The notes beneath the pieces were generated by a model. The model had not been told where the DNA came from. It made no database searches and saw only the letters and a program-made list of their open reading frames with translations. The translations under genes and the position numbers were made by a program. Shown piece after piece: positions 35,542 to 47,364 of a stretch of 64,000 nucleotides of DNA (the stretch's first letter is position 1; every line of letters begins with the position of its first letter). Source of the stretch: Holothuria scabra (taxonomy: Eukaryota > Echinodermata > Holothuroidea > Aspidochirotida > Holothuriidae). The stretch covers positions 50,657,000-50,720,999 of the forward strand of contig CM074185.1 of assembly GCA_037179385.1 (NCBI GenBank). Direction: 5' to 3'.

Positions 35542-36101
35542 AAGAATAGTCTAGAGTCAAATTTATTTTCGGTATGTTAAAGAGGAACATATTCTAAACA
35601 TTCTGGTGAAAGTTGCATTCATTTCCCATGTTCGGTTATTGAGATATTAGTAACTGAAGTTGGCACATTTTCCAGAGGAAGTAAACTTGAAGCAAACAGG
35701 TGTGACGTCATGAATTCACATTCTTGGCCAGTGTTTTGTTTTTCCCTATTTTTCATCCTATTTGTTTGACCTTGAATTGGTCAGGCATGCTACTTTGCCC
35801 CTTGGGCATATAAATTTTTTAATATTCCATTGCTCAGGATGCCCCTATTGTATCAATATATTAAAGTTTATTTGCATTAAATTTGTTTCAAATTATGAAG
35901 AAAAACGAAACATTGGCTAAAAAAGTGAATCCATGACATCATTATGCTTGGTCCAAGTTCACTCTGTGTTGAAAATTTGCCATATTCAATCGCCAATATC
36001 TCGAGAGCCGAACATGGGAAATAAATAAAAACTTTACCAGAATGCTAAGATTATGTCCCTTTTTAACGTATCAAAAATAAATTTGGCTTTGGACTATTCT
36101 T
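35542..36101. mobile_element. 560-bp TTAA-flanked long-inverted-repeat element
   Basis: TTAA at 35538-35541 and 36102-36105. The left end AAGAATAGTCTAGAGTCAAA is mirrored by a right end whose complement starts AAGAATAGTCCAAAGCCAAA. Inverted similarity extends inward through CATTCTGGT, TTTCCCATGTTCGG and the TGACGTCATGAATTCAC / GTGAATCCATGACATCA pair, so it is largely a hairpin. A relative lies at 15780-16196 and a fragment near 58140-58280. Confidence 0.8.
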
Positions 36102-36219
36102 TTAAATACAATACACTCATGCTGTGACTACAGGAATGAAGTTACCCCCACATGTTGAGTTTCATACTTGGGAATGTTAATTATAGCTGTAATCCACTCA
36201 TGCAAAACAGCTTTTATCT

Positions 36220-36430
36220 CATCTAACCTACTTACTTATGCCACGCCCACAAAGGTCTAAAATTCATCCTCATCCAGACACAATGTCATGTTACTACCTC
36301 AGACCCCAGACTCTGCCTTTAAGAACTCTCAGTACAGTACATGTTATGTAACATGAGCTATGGTACTCTGCATTTTTTGAACTAGCTATCAGTTTAAGAG
36401 GTGTGCCAATTGAAAATTTCTGTGGAGTAG
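36220..36430. repeat. Partial inverted copy of the 18308/28925 family
   Basis: CATCCTCATCCAGACACAAT and GGTGTGCCAATTGA are reverse complements of words in 18308-18602. Ends are not clear. Confidence 0.5.
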
Positions 36431-36589
36431 TTGTAGTTTTGAGGAAGAGGATTTGGCTCTTAATACTACTGCTGTTAGGGATTCCATCCGAAACACAAAA
36501 GGGGGGATTGGTTACTGTTACCCCAGGTCTAGATTGCTTCTGTCTGATGTTAAAGTTATAAGTTGGTTCAGGGGGACAAAAGCTTGCTC

Positions 36590-36800
36590 CAAGGTCCCTG
36601 TAAGGTGCAGTTTGAAGGGTTTTAGAGTGCATTTTAAATTTGTATTAGTTCAAACATTGCTGAAAGAGTATCCTCTCTTTAAAAAAGAAACCAAGATATT
36701 GACAATTTTGTTATTTTTTTAGAAATGAAGGGGGGGGGGGATTTTACCCATCTTTTGTAAACTTTAAAAGGGGAGTGGGACAAATCCCCTCTTTCCCCTT
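36590..36800 (+). repeat. Dispersed repeat, copy 1 (related to 38800-38995)
   Basis: CTGAAGGGTTTTA-like, AAACCAAGATA, TTATTTTT..GAAATGA, a G-run, GATTTTA and GGACAAATCCCC occur in the same order at 38800-38995, 2.2 kb away. Non-coding. Confidence 0.5.
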
Positions 36801-37725
36801 CTGCCAGAAATACTCAGCAATAAAACTCAGCAACCAGAATTTTCAGGATTAAACCACTGCTGGGCCAAAAGAATTGTGGTTTAATATCAGCCAAAGTAAC
36901 CAATTGGCCTTTCAGAAGGAAAAAAACATGATTGAAATTGTTTATATACAATCACCCAATTTGAAGTTGTAATCATAGGCTTCTGTAATACCCATAGCTT
37001 TTTTTTTACATCAATCAATCACAGTAGCCACAAATACAGTACAAAACAGTTTTATATCCTTCCTCTAGCTGTGCACCCCTTTGGTCATCACCTCCCCCAT
37101 CCCCCATTTTACCGTTGCAGACTTTAAATATGAATCCAATTGCTGCTATTTGCAATTTCCTTTCAAAATTAAATCAAAGTTGCACTTAGCGGCATCAATC
37201 CTCAGTCATTATTGCTGCTGATATTATGATTTGAATAGTTTACTGTAGAAGACCCACATCTAAACTTGCACAAATTACTGTAAACATTTGTAGAATTAAT
37301 GTTTGGGTATGGTTTACATCATACTCAAATGTTTACATAAGAAACCTCTTTTACTCCCCCATTAAACCGCTTTGCAGTAAGTTTCTTTACTTAAGTGGAG
37401 ACCAGCGTCTGCTGCAGTGATTGTCCTAAACCTATTTCACAATGTGAAATACATTTGTGTACAAACTTCAAGAGTAACTTATGATGGTATAAAATATTAA
37501 GTACAGTATTTATATGACTGGTGATTAATATTAAGCAGAGCAGATCTCAAGGTCATTAATCTCTTCCTTTAATTCAGGCATTTCTCATTTGCAGTTTTGT
37601 TGAGCAAGCCTTGCTTATATTTCAAATTAATATTCAAAAGTGTGATTTTGAGGATTTTCCCCTAGATGGTTTACTTTATAATATGTAATCCTAAAAGCCT
37701 AAATTGCAAAAAAATGTCAACTGTA
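36800..37725. other. Non-coding stretch, no gene recognised
   Basis: AT-rich, with short frames only. No supported exon or clear repeat boundary. Confidence 0.35.
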
Positions 37726-37729
37726 TTTA

Positions 37730-38210
37730 GAGATGAGGAAATTCCCTGATTTTTGGACATTGGAAGTCTCAGACAGAGTTTTTATGAAATCCATTTTGCT
37801 GTTTTCAGAAAGGTTTGCTATGGTTGTTGTGGTTGGAATGGCCAAGGCTTGGGGTAGCTTTTACTGTAGGTAATTTGAAATCTTTTTGAATGAATGTAAT
37901 TGAGCAATTAAACATACTTGTAAAGTAGAGAAATAAATGGCACCATTTTGTACCTTGGTCTCCTCCTGGTATGCTGTTTTCTCAAAGGACCATGGCTTAA
38001 AAGTTGTTTTTTTTTCTCAGGAAGAAAGTCAAATTCCTACAGTAAAAATAGAAAAAGGAAATTTCCTTCCAAGTGCCAAAATTTTCCTCCAATTGCCCAA
38101 ACTTACCAGGAAGTAGCTTCCCAGCTTCCAAACTTTCCCACCCATGCAAAGGACAATGCTCCCCTCAGACCCCTTACCCACCGGCAGGCTGAAAATGGTG
38201 ATTGAGTCTC
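37730..38210 (+). repeat. Dispersed repeat, copy 2 (related to 3260-3590)
   Basis: Same word order as 3260-3590, with about 150 bp more in its right half (AGGAAGAAAGTCAAATTCC to CTTCCAAACTTTCCC). That extra part resembles 7010-7150 and 44265-44420, so the longer form is probably closer to the original. Confidence 0.5.
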
Positions 38211-38799
38211 CCTGTAGGATGCAGTGCTCTACTTACGTAAATATGCCTGAATTTACTGTAGTCTGGTTTAATACAGCACCTCTTTAGTGCACTATAAATT
38301 TGTTGTTGTTTTTTGATTTCAGTTTTATTGTAGCAAAACATGTGGCCTCTGGAGGCTTGTAGCTTTTAGACAATTAGCTGATGGATTGTAGTATAGTGCA
38401 GGACTTAAGATTTACACCAAGAATGAGTATTGATGGTTCACTGTTGGTACGTGCTTTACTAATACAACTGGTCAAGTGTTAGATCAATCATTTTTCATTG
38501 ACACTAGATGCTTTCAGATTTTCAGCAGTCTCTAGCTGTGTTTGCATGCGCAATAAATTGTCTCGAAACCCTTAACAACTGGTATTTAAAGGGAAGATGT
38601 TGTTGATCTTGTGGAGGATCTTGTTGGTCATGATCGATGACATATCCTAATGATTGTCAATCTGCATGTAAGGATTCCGCCAGACACTCAAAATGGACCG
38701 TGGGATTTATTACCCATAACCTCATGTTGAACTTGCTGCTGCCCTTGGTCAAAGGTACAGGTGAGCTGGGGGGGGGGGCTTTCTTAAAGACCTGTATAA

Positions 38800-38995
38800 C
38801 TTTGTACAATCTGAAGGGTTTTAAAGATTCCACTTATGAAATGTGGGGTCATTTCTGCAAACATGTCCTCTTCTTAAATAAAAAACCAAGATACTTACTG
38901 AGATTTGTTTTATTTTTATGGAAATGAAAAGGGGGGATTTTATGATCCTTTTTAGAGGTAGGACAAATCCCCCCACCCCCTTTACCCCTTTTGAC
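38800..38995 (+). repeat. Dispersed repeat, copy 2 (related to 36590-36800)
   Basis: See 36590-36800; the shared order of words includes AACCAAGATACTTA, GAAATGAAAAGGGGGGATTTT and GGACAAATCCCCCC. Confidence 0.5.
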
Positions 38996-38999
38996 CGTA

Positions 39000-40060
39000 A
39001 CACTGATCTGTATGCCTTGAAGCAATGAAAATGCTTTATGGCATGCAATAACCATGTCTTTGTGTACTTAGTCATTATTGAACAGTTCTCAATGATAAAC
39101 ACCAATGTTACTTTCTTCCTCTCAAAACATAAATACCTTAGAAGAGTTACAGAATTTGAATTTTTGAACATTTGGGTCAAGTTATTCTTGAGCAACAAGT
39201 AACTAAATTTCTGTCTGTGAAAAACTTATTTCTTGGAATAGAGGTTAACATATTAGTGACAATTATTGATTTTTTTCCTGAACACAAAGAAATATTTCCC
39301 TTTAACTAAAGATCTAAAGATCAACTAAAGATCAAGAAACAATGATCTACAGTAGATGCATCTTCTGTAAAGTGGCGTGCCTTTTTTTTTTTTAAATATG
39401 ACAGAGGGAAAATTACTGCACTTTTACTTCTGGCAGTATTACTGTAGTTGATGATCAAAAAAATCAGTCCTTAAATTTTAAGTTTTTGCCTTGTTATGGC
39501 TTTGACCTGAAATTTCCTTCCAAGTAGGATTTTACTGAGGAAGTGGTCAAAGCTTTACTCAAACTATTCTTCCTAATGTTCTGGAATGGTACGGTGAAAA
39601 ATGGTTAAGTTCAATCAATATGGTTATGTGCAGGTTGCAACAAGTAGAGATACACTTTACAAAAGATTGAATTGTTCAAGAATCTCATGAAAATTGCAAA
39701 AGATTATTCCGACAGATTTTTTGGATCACCCTCTGAACCAAACATGGTTCTGTTGACAAAGAATAATGGCCCCAAGGGACCTGTCAAAAAAAATTGAAGT
39801 TAGAAGTTTTGATGATGAATTTACTACCATATGTAAGTATATAGTGTACACAATTGTGACCGAAGGAGTGAAATTTGCTGCCGGTAGATTAGCCTTGTTT
39901 ACAGCCACATTTAAGTGGTCTATATTTTAAATCCAAGTGATAGACCCCTGCACTGTTCTGTAACAAATTTACAACTTGCAGTAAGTGTTGTTTGTTTACA
40001 GTACAGTAGTATTCATGAAACACTTAAAATGTATCTCTTATTTAGCCATTCATTCTCATC
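39000..40060. other. Non-coding stretch, no gene recognised
   Basis: Short frames on both strands, none with convincing splice sites. A small tandem of AACTAAAGATC words occurs at 39305-39335. Confidence 0.35.
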
Positions 40061-40076
40061 ATTTACACTGTCTCTA

Positions 40077-40193
40077 GAGCAATATCTTAACATTCTAGAC
40101 TTCCGAGAGGCCTTGAATTTAACTGAAGCCACAGAGGCCATTAATGCTTTTGTACATTCCGTTTTTGTTCCAATGCCAGGGGAATATGTCTGA
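40077..40193 (+). CDS. Candidate 3'-terminal coding exon, unidentified
   Basis: A strong acceptor (CATTCTCATCATTTACACTGTCTCTAG in two parts: a pyrimidine tract, then TCTCTAG) opens a frame reading QYLNILDFREALNLTEATEA, then INAFVHSVFVPMPGEYV and a TGA stop. The other two forward frames close within 25 bases. A good donor-like AAAG|GTGAGG lies just 3 bases after the stop, which would imply an intron in the 3' untranslated region or a chance match. Composition is protein-like but no family is recognised and no upstream exon was found. Confidence 0.32.
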   Translation, partial: EQYLNILDFREALNLTEATEAINAFVHSVFVPMPGEYV

Positions 40194-41144
40194 AAGGTGA
40201 GGCCAAAGTTGCTAGAGTTGCCTTTAGTGTGTAACCTCCAACTGACTGTACTAACAACAGTTATGCCATTTTTCAAATGGCCTAAGTGCCCTTATTCAGA
40301 ATTAAAACTAGCCTTATAATGCTCTGACTGATGGTCTCACTCTTGATGCCCTCAAAAAACCAAACTGTACCAAGGGGAAATGGCCTTGCCATCAAAAGGA
40401 AAAGAATGAGTTTAACCCAAGTATTCTGGGCGTTACCAATTGAAAGTAAGTTTTCACCATGAAGTACAGTAACTCTCCATGGGCTGGTAAGGTACAAGGT
40501 TCTCGCCATCATGGAAAATATTGAAAAGTCATAAAAAATTTGGAAACTATTTCAACATTTGGAAAAGTCTTGAAATTTGTGAAGGGAAATTTTGTTTAGT
40601 TCTGAAGAAGGTCATGAATGGAAATTTTGACAAAGTGGCATTGTCCTATTCTTGCAGGTACAGTACATACTGTAATATCACATAATATCACAACAAATTT
40701 TCAGTTGTAACATCAAACAATTTTCTGTAAAAGTTGAAAATCCTTGGTGAGAGATCAAGGAGAGGGTCATGGATATTCTTTATTGGGTCCTGTGAAAATC
40801 ATGGAAAAGTCATGTAACCTATTACTCTCCTACTTACCTCCTCTGAAAAAGTTTGAAGCCTGAAGGTGGAAAACACTAGGAAAATTCGTTAAGAATAAGT
40901 AGGCTTCGTAAATTTTTGAAACTTTTATATCCAAGAAAGAATGTAACCCAGTCATTTTGTGACATTGCATTGCATTGCCTATCATGTTTCTTAAATTATG
41001 GTTAAATTAGAAAACCCTTGTTAAAGTTAGTTAGATGAGACTTAAATACTCACCAGCACGAATACATGTGTTAATAGTGCCAGTCAACTCAATAAAAAGT
41101 TCAAAGTTCGAATTTGTTTTCAAGAATTGTTCAAGTTGATGATT

Positions 41145-41230
41145 GGTTTCCCTTTAGTCGCCTCTTACGACAGGAGGGAAATACTGTGGGGGTATTCTGA
41201 AACCCCAGTCCACAGGGGTAGAGAGCCCCT
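41145..41230 (+). repeat. MetaSINE-like conserved domain, copy 3
   Basis: Best preserved copy: CCCTTTAGTCGCCTCTTACG, GGAAATACTGTGGGGGTATT and CCCCAGTCCACAGGGG. See 23540 for the shared layout. Confidence 0.6.
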
Positions 41231-41250
41231 AAAGTCTTAAACTTAATTAG

Positions 41251-41774
41251 AGTGTATCTTAAGTCAAAAATTCAAAAATATATATTAAAGACCATGAAAA
41301 ATAAATTCTAACACTCGAACTCCCATCTTCATAGGACATTCCTAAGCTGAGATATAAAATGTTGAAGTTTATTCACTCAAATTAAAATGATGCATTGCGC
41401 AATCATTTGTGATGTCATTCTTGTACTACTCAATTTACAGTCTTAGTTTTTCTTTGTTTTTCCAAATGTTATTGCACCTTGTACCAAGGTGTGATAACAC
41501 TCTTACTCTTAACATGCTATGCAAGGAAACAGGAAGTGTTCAAGGTCATAAAAACATTTTTAATTTTAAAGGGAAACAAAGCATGTTATGTGAGTTGTAC
41601 AACAAAAAAGTCACAAATTTTTGCACAATCGACCGATTTGTTCCAAGTGGATAAACTTCAACATTTTATATCTCAGCTCAGAAATGTCGTATGAAGATGG
41701 GAAAAGACTGTTAGAATTCACTTTTCATGCTCTTAAATATATATATTTTTGAAATTTTTGACTTTAGGTGCCCT
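41251..41774. mobile_element. Palindromic TTAA-type element (AGTGTACCTCAAGTC ends), copy 1
   Basis: The left arm (AGTGTATCTTAAGTCAAAAA, then CTCCCATCTTCATAGGACAT and CTGAGATATAAAATGTTGAA) is repeated in inverted form in the right arm for about 150 bp. The centre contains CACCTTGTACCAAGGTGTGATA. The expected TTAA flanks have decayed to TTAG and TTTA. Other copies: 50362-51116 and 56940-57462. Confidence 0.75.
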
Positions 41775-41999
41775 TTATCTAATAGGGAAAAAGCAATCAC
41801 CCCAGACTCACATTGTAATTGCCAAGTACAATAAAAATCTTAATTTCACAAATCTCATTTTTTTTCCACACTTTTCATGACAGTTCCTGAAATAGATATG
41901 TGTGTATTTAGGATAAATAATCCTTTTAAATTTCACAATTGGGTTAGAGAAATATATTTATAGGATTCTCAAGAGCCCCATTCATGAACTGTGATAGTG

Positions 42000-43700
42000 T
42001 GCTAGACACTAATTCAGATTTGGGTGACTGCATTTTCCTTTTAAAGCTGATCATTGAATTTGTTTGGGAAGTTCACCTATTTTACCATGGTTAACCAGCA
42101 AAATTTCTTTACATAATATTAAATGGTCAAACTTAATCCACACGTACCTACATACAATCAATCATACAAACAATTATTTCATCAGTGAGTAATAAACAAT
42201 TCAATTTGGTTTCAAAAATTTGTGACCAGATTCTTTTTAAGTTTTCAAGTAATACACACAACAGTTACAAGTCAGTATAAAAAAAAACCCTTTCTGCAGG
42301 ACTACTGGATGTGAAAATTGACTTAAAATGTTGATTATGAGCATTTTCATGTGGTAGGTCCCTTCAAGACCCTTGTAACAATCCGATATGAATTCATTAT
42401 GTCCCAAGGAGAAACCCATCACAAAAACAATTCGAAAAAATGAGATTCCATCTCTTACTTTTGAAGAATATTCCTGTTGTGGCTTGAGCTAAACCATTCC
42501 ATTGAAAATTGAAGATATTTAATATGTTAGATACACTGTAACTCTCTTTTGCCAAGATCCCCTACCAAACTCCCTTTTTTACATACCGGGGAATAGCGTA
42601 ACAATTTTGCTCTTTCTGGGCTCTATTAAAAACCATCAAAAAACCTACATTTTATGTGAAAATCTGCTGCACAATTTTTCATTTGTATTGCAATTTAATT
42701 TTCCAATTTAAGTGGCAAAATGTGATGCAATACTGGATAAATTATTCTCTGCATATCCCCACTTATTCACAATTTGTATTCCCAGGACCTTTGCAAATGC
42801 TCTTTTTCACATTCTACCTGTGGATTTCAAATGACAGGTGTGAGTTCAAACATCATGCAGCATTCTGAACAACAAATTTACCAAGTAGCTTTAAGATTAA
42901 ATTTAAGTACCCATGCATTTTTTTAATCGGTCATTTATGCATTTGGCTTCCTTTCTTGTTGCACAGCATGCAGTACACCAGATTCTTTGAAGTGCAGGGT
43001 AGTAAATCTATTTTTTAAGGAGATAAAAGAAAAAAGGAAAACAGGTGTGGATATTTTCAACTGTCATTCGTGACAGGTCGACATCTGTTACAACAATCAG
43101 GTACCTGTAATCCAGTAATGAAATATCTGGTCCAGGCTCTTCTCATGCAAGAATTCATAATTTACAAGCGGTAATAAGGCTCAATATTGTATCTGTATCC
43201 TGCACTGAATTTATCATCATTTTATCAATTCAACGTTAAATAAATTAAGGAAGACTGTTTTGGGGGAAAATGATATCAGTTTCATCAGAAATTTCAAGTG
43301 ACCATGGATCACCTGTTATGTAGTTGTACTGTAGCATGTCACAAATCAATTCATCATTGTCGGATTTCCACATCATGGTTTTTGTGTCTTGCAGCACAAT
43401 TTTCAAGTATTGTATTGCTCTGTGAGAGAGGTATTGATATATAAGATGGACTGTTTGACTTGTTTGACTTTGATTGTATTGAACAAGTTCCAATTTCATC
43501 ATTTTAATCAGGATTCAGGAATGTGTTACAACTGATCACATGATCTGGTGAAGATAACGTTTCATGATTTGTGTTTATCACAAATAATAAGACCCAAGTG
43601 GGCTTAAGTCCAATTGCTATCACTCTTTGTTAAGTTTGAATGGCAGCATAGCCAAAAATGTATGACTATCCATTTTCAGTCTGATAATTTACATAACTTC
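42000..43700. other. Non-coding stretch, no gene recognised
   Basis: No exon with supported splice sites. Frames of up to 85 codons have no motif. Confidence 0.35.
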
Positions 43701-43804
43701 AAAGAAAAAAAGGAAAAACTTTCAGCACTGGTTTTGACATTGTCAAATGCAGTGCAACCATGTAAAAACACTTTAAAAAATTACCACCACTTGTTGAAAC
43801 AAAC

Positions 43805-43983
43805 CAGGGAATAATACATCTGGTATCGCATCGCAATTTGCTATGTGGACAAATTGCTACACAAATACAAAATTGTTTAGCAGATTCTGTACACACAGCA
43901 CTAGGGATTTTAATGATTCTTGGAAAAGAAGTCCAAAAAGCAGAAAATGGCTACACAAATTTTGAACACTAAATTATTCCCTG
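43805..43983. mobile_element. CAGGGAATAAT...ATTATTCCCTG element, copy 1
   Basis: The ends CAGGGAATAAT and ATTATTCCCTG are perfect 11-bp inverted copies, flanked by CAAAC at 43800-43804 and 43984-43988. The interior shares GCATCGCAATTTG and GCTACACAAAT with the nested copy at 50455. At 179 bp and non-coding, it is a MITE. Confidence 0.82.
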
Positions 43984-44454
43984 CAAACTGAAGTGTTTTT
44001 GACAGGAATGAATGGAGGTACCTTTTTAAATAAATGCTAAATTTAAAGATCAAGAGAAAAGAAAAAAGATGCTCAAGCTAAGATTTAGATAAGGGTCAAA
44101 GTTGAAATATGAAATTGCCCCTATTTGTTGGGGAAAAAATTATGCTAATAAAACCATGCTTATCAGCCTACAAAGTATGTGTCATGTCATCAACTTTTAT
44201 CCAGTTTTCAACCTGGAAATTTGTACAAGGGTGTGATAACTAGTTTAGAAAATGCTGAAAGGTTTTTCTCAGGAAAAAAAAATCTATTTTCCATGAATAA
44301 TTCAATTTATGTCAAAGGTGGTAAGTTTTCTCCAAATACTCTCATTTTCCCAAACATGAAGCCTCCTATCTTCCCAAGTTTTTCCACCTATAGGAAAACA
44401 ATTCCAAATTTTTTCTGGTTTCGATGATAAGAGAAACCCATGCAATCATGATGG

Positions 44455-44505
44455 CGTGCGTGTGTATGTATGTGTGTATGTGTGCGTGCGTGCGTGTGGG
44501 TTTGT
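44455..44505. repeat. (GT)n/(GC)n microsatellite
   Basis: Alternating GTGTAT and GTGCGTGC units. Confidence 0.9.
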
Positions 44506-44509
44506 CTTT

Positions 44510-44680
44510 GTGTAAAACAGAGGACCTAAACAATAGACTTCCAGGTCCTCGGTAGTAAATTCAAAAGATTTCTCAAGTCCTCGGTTGTCTAACAATAGAC
44601 AGTCTATTGTGAAGGTTAGGGTTAAGTAAGCAGACACAATGGAGATAACAATGAAGTCCTCGGTTGTGTGTAAAAACACG
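44510..44680. repeat. GTCCTCGGT-containing repeat between two microsatellites
   Basis: AGGTCCTCGGTAGT, AAGTCCTCGGTTGTCT and AAGTCCTCGGTTGTGT, with CAATAGAC twice and its complement GTCTATTG, suggest a small repeat with internal inversions. Confidence 0.45.
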
Positions 44681-44681
44681 A

Positions 44682-44711
44682 CTGTGTGTGTGTGTATGTG
44701 TGTGTGTTTGT
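44682..44711. repeat. (GT)n microsatellite
   Basis: GTGTGTGTGTGTATGTGTGTGTG, directly preceding the period-145 array. Confidence 0.9.
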
Positions 44712-44712
44712 G

Positions 44713-46140
44713 ACACTTTGCTTGTTAACACGATATCTCAAGGTAGGAATGTCTGGCAGTTTTCAAACTTGGTACATAGATGCACCATATTGAGAGGAAG
44801 AACCCTATTGTTTTTGGTGGAGGTCAAAGGTCACCTAGGGTCACCAGGGGTCAAAGTCTGAAAACCTTGTTAACACAATATCACAAGATAGGAAGCTTGG
44901 ATAGATTTCATATTTGGAATGTAGGTGCCTTATAGTCAGTAGATGGTCCCTATTATTTTGGGGGTAGGTCAAAGGTCATTGGGGGTCACCAGGGGTCAAA
45001 GTCTGAAAAGCTTGTTAACACGATATCTTGAGGTAGAAAGCTGGAATAGATTTCATATTTAGTATGTGGATGTGTTATGGCCAGGAGATGGTCCCTACTG
45101 TTTTTGGTGGAGGTCAAAGGTCATCTGGGGTCACCAGGGGTCAAAGTATGAAAACCTTGTTAACATGATATCTCAAGGTAGGAAATTTGGATAGGTTTCA
45201 TATTTTGTATGTGTATGCATTATAGTCAGTAAATGGTCCCTATTGTTTTTTGGCGGAGGTCAAAGGTCATGTGGGGTCACAAGGGGTCAAAGTCTGAAAA
45301 CCTTGTTAACACAATATCTCAAGAAAGGAAGCTTGGATGGATTTCATATTTGTTATGTGGATGCTTTATAGTCAGTAGATGGTCCCTTTTGTTTTTGGGG
45401 TAGGTCTAAGGTCATCTGGGGTCACCAGGGGTCAATGTCTGAAAATCTCATTAACACGATATCTCAAGGAAGAAAGCTTGAATAGATTTCATATGTAGTA
45501 TGTGGATCGTTATTGTCAGGAGATGGTCCCTATTGTTTTTGGTGGAGGTCAAAGGTCATCTGGGGTCACCAGGGGTCAAAGTATGAAAACCTTGTCAACA
45601 TGATATCTCAAGGTAAGAAATTGGAAAGATTTCATATGTGGTATGTGGATGTGTTATAGTCAGTAAATGATCCCTTTTGTTTTTGGTGGAGGTCAAAGGT
45701 CATCTGGGGTCACTAGGGGTCAAAGTCTGAAAACCTTGTTTATGTGATATCTCAAGTTAAGTAGCTTTGATAGATTTCATATTTGGTATGTGGATGCGTT
45801 ATGGTCAGGAAATGGTACGTAATGTTTTTGGTGGAGGTCAAAGGTCATTTGGGGTCACTGCTGGTCCAAGTCTGAAAATCGTGCTTATGCTATATCTCAA
45901 GATAGGAAACTTGGATAGATTTCATACTTAGGTATGTATGTGGATGCATTGTGGTCAGAAGATGGTCCCCATAGTTTTTGGCAGAGATGAAAGGTCATCT
46001 GGGGTCCCCAGGGGCCAAAGCCTGGAAACCTTTTTAAATGTGATCTCTCAAGATAGCTGTTTGTCTATTTGTCTGTCTTTTGTTTGTCATTCTAGCTCTG
46101 TATGGCTTTTATGGAGGTCAAAAGGTCATCTGGAATGACA
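44713..46140 (+). repeat. Tandem array, period about 145 bp, about 10 units, each with an AGGTCAAAGGTCA-like core
   Basis: Each unit reads TTGTTAACACGATATCTCAAG, GATAGATTTCATATTTGGTA, TCAGTAGATGGTCCCTATTG, TTTTTGGTGGAGGTCAAAGG and TCATCTGGGGTCACCAGG. The AGGTCAAAGG anchor falls at 44821, 44966, 45111, 45257, 45402, 45546, 45690, 45835, 45986 and 46115, so spacing is 144-146 bp until the last, degraded units. No frame stays open through the array. Similar arrays are seen in other marine invertebrates, to my recollection. Confidence 0.92.
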
Positions 46141-46404
46141 AAATTATTTTTTGAACATGCTAGTATAACATTTGAATGAGAAGATAATGGCGCATGATGG
46201 CACTCTTTGAAACAGAACATATATGTATCATCGAAACCTCAATGCATTTTTGCATTCTGGTATACTTTCCCACTACATCTCACTAAAATTTCTTCCAAAT
46301 TTTTTGTCAAGAATCTTTCCCCATTGTTCTGCAATGAGTTAGATAAGATTTAATGACACACCAACACAAATGTGTTATATATATTGTAATAATAATGTTC
46401 AAGT

Positions 46405-46500
46405 ACTGTAACAAGTCCTCCCATTTAGTAGCCTCTTAGTACATGCAGGGAAAACTGTGGGCATATTCTACAACTCCCATCCCACAGGGGATGCTGTCCC
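46405..46500 (+). repeat. MetaSINE-like conserved domain, copy 4
   Basis: CCCATTTAGTAGCCTCTTAG, AGGGAAAACTGTGGGCATATT and CTCCCATCCCACAGGGG follow the layout of copies 2 and 3, with more substitutions. Confidence 0.5.
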
Positions 46501-46671
46501 ACAATGAGTGTGTCGGACTACTGTACCAGCACTAAGGTTGACTAGAAAACCATGGCTTCCAAACAATCAAGATACCTGACAATCCCTATAGGTCCCCTCT
46601 TTGGAGGAAAATAGTATATAGACCAATCCGATTAGTGCTTGTTTTTAGTGACTGTAGGCCACTATTAGTGG

Positions 46672-46824
46672 GGTCCATCAGCCTAAAATCATCTTTATTT
46701 AGTGTTTACATGAATTTCAAACCCTCATATTCAGTGAAATTGGAGAATTTAAGATACAAATTAGTGTACAACCATCCATGATAGAGGTAAGTAAGGAAAT
46801 TGAAAGATTTAAAGGTGATGGACC
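46672..46824 (+). repeat. 150-bp inverted-end repeat, copy 2
   Basis: Starts GGTCCATCAGCCTAAAATC and ends GATTTAAAGGTGATGGACC, nearly complementary. The middle CATGAATTTCAAACCCTCAT and CCATCCATGATAGAGGTAAG match 28594-28744 in inverse orientation. Confidence 0.65.
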
Positions 46825-47364
46825 CTAGCTATGGCAGACTGAAATCAGACCATCACTTGCTGTCCGGATTCATGTATACTGTAGCACTACCTTAATCACA
46901 AGTTGGATTCTATCCTGTAACTTTATAAGGCATGGTATCTTTTCTTTCACTAAATCTGATCAAGTTTAGTATCATTGTTGCAGTGTAGACCTTATGCATA
47001 GTATAGTACAGAGCAAAAAGTATTCCCTCTATGTGTGAAAAAGTTGGGATGCTTCTTAAATTTGCAGGAAATTTGACTGTATGGAGGGGAATTTAGGCAT
47101 TTTCGGAAAATATTTCTTAAATGTTCATGAAAATATAGGGAACATCATCGGAAATTTACTCCAGTCCTGGGAAAAAATTTTAATCCCTTCCTGGGGAAAT
47201 ATATATGTTTTGCAGTTCTGTGCCTCCTTTGGAGGGAGTTGTGTATTATTGCAAGATACACCAACAAATTATGCTTATTTGTCAACCAATTAAACGGCAT
47301 AAGTCTACTGCATTTATACAGGAGGCAAGTCTTCTGCATTAGGTGGTATACATGCACTGTCAAC

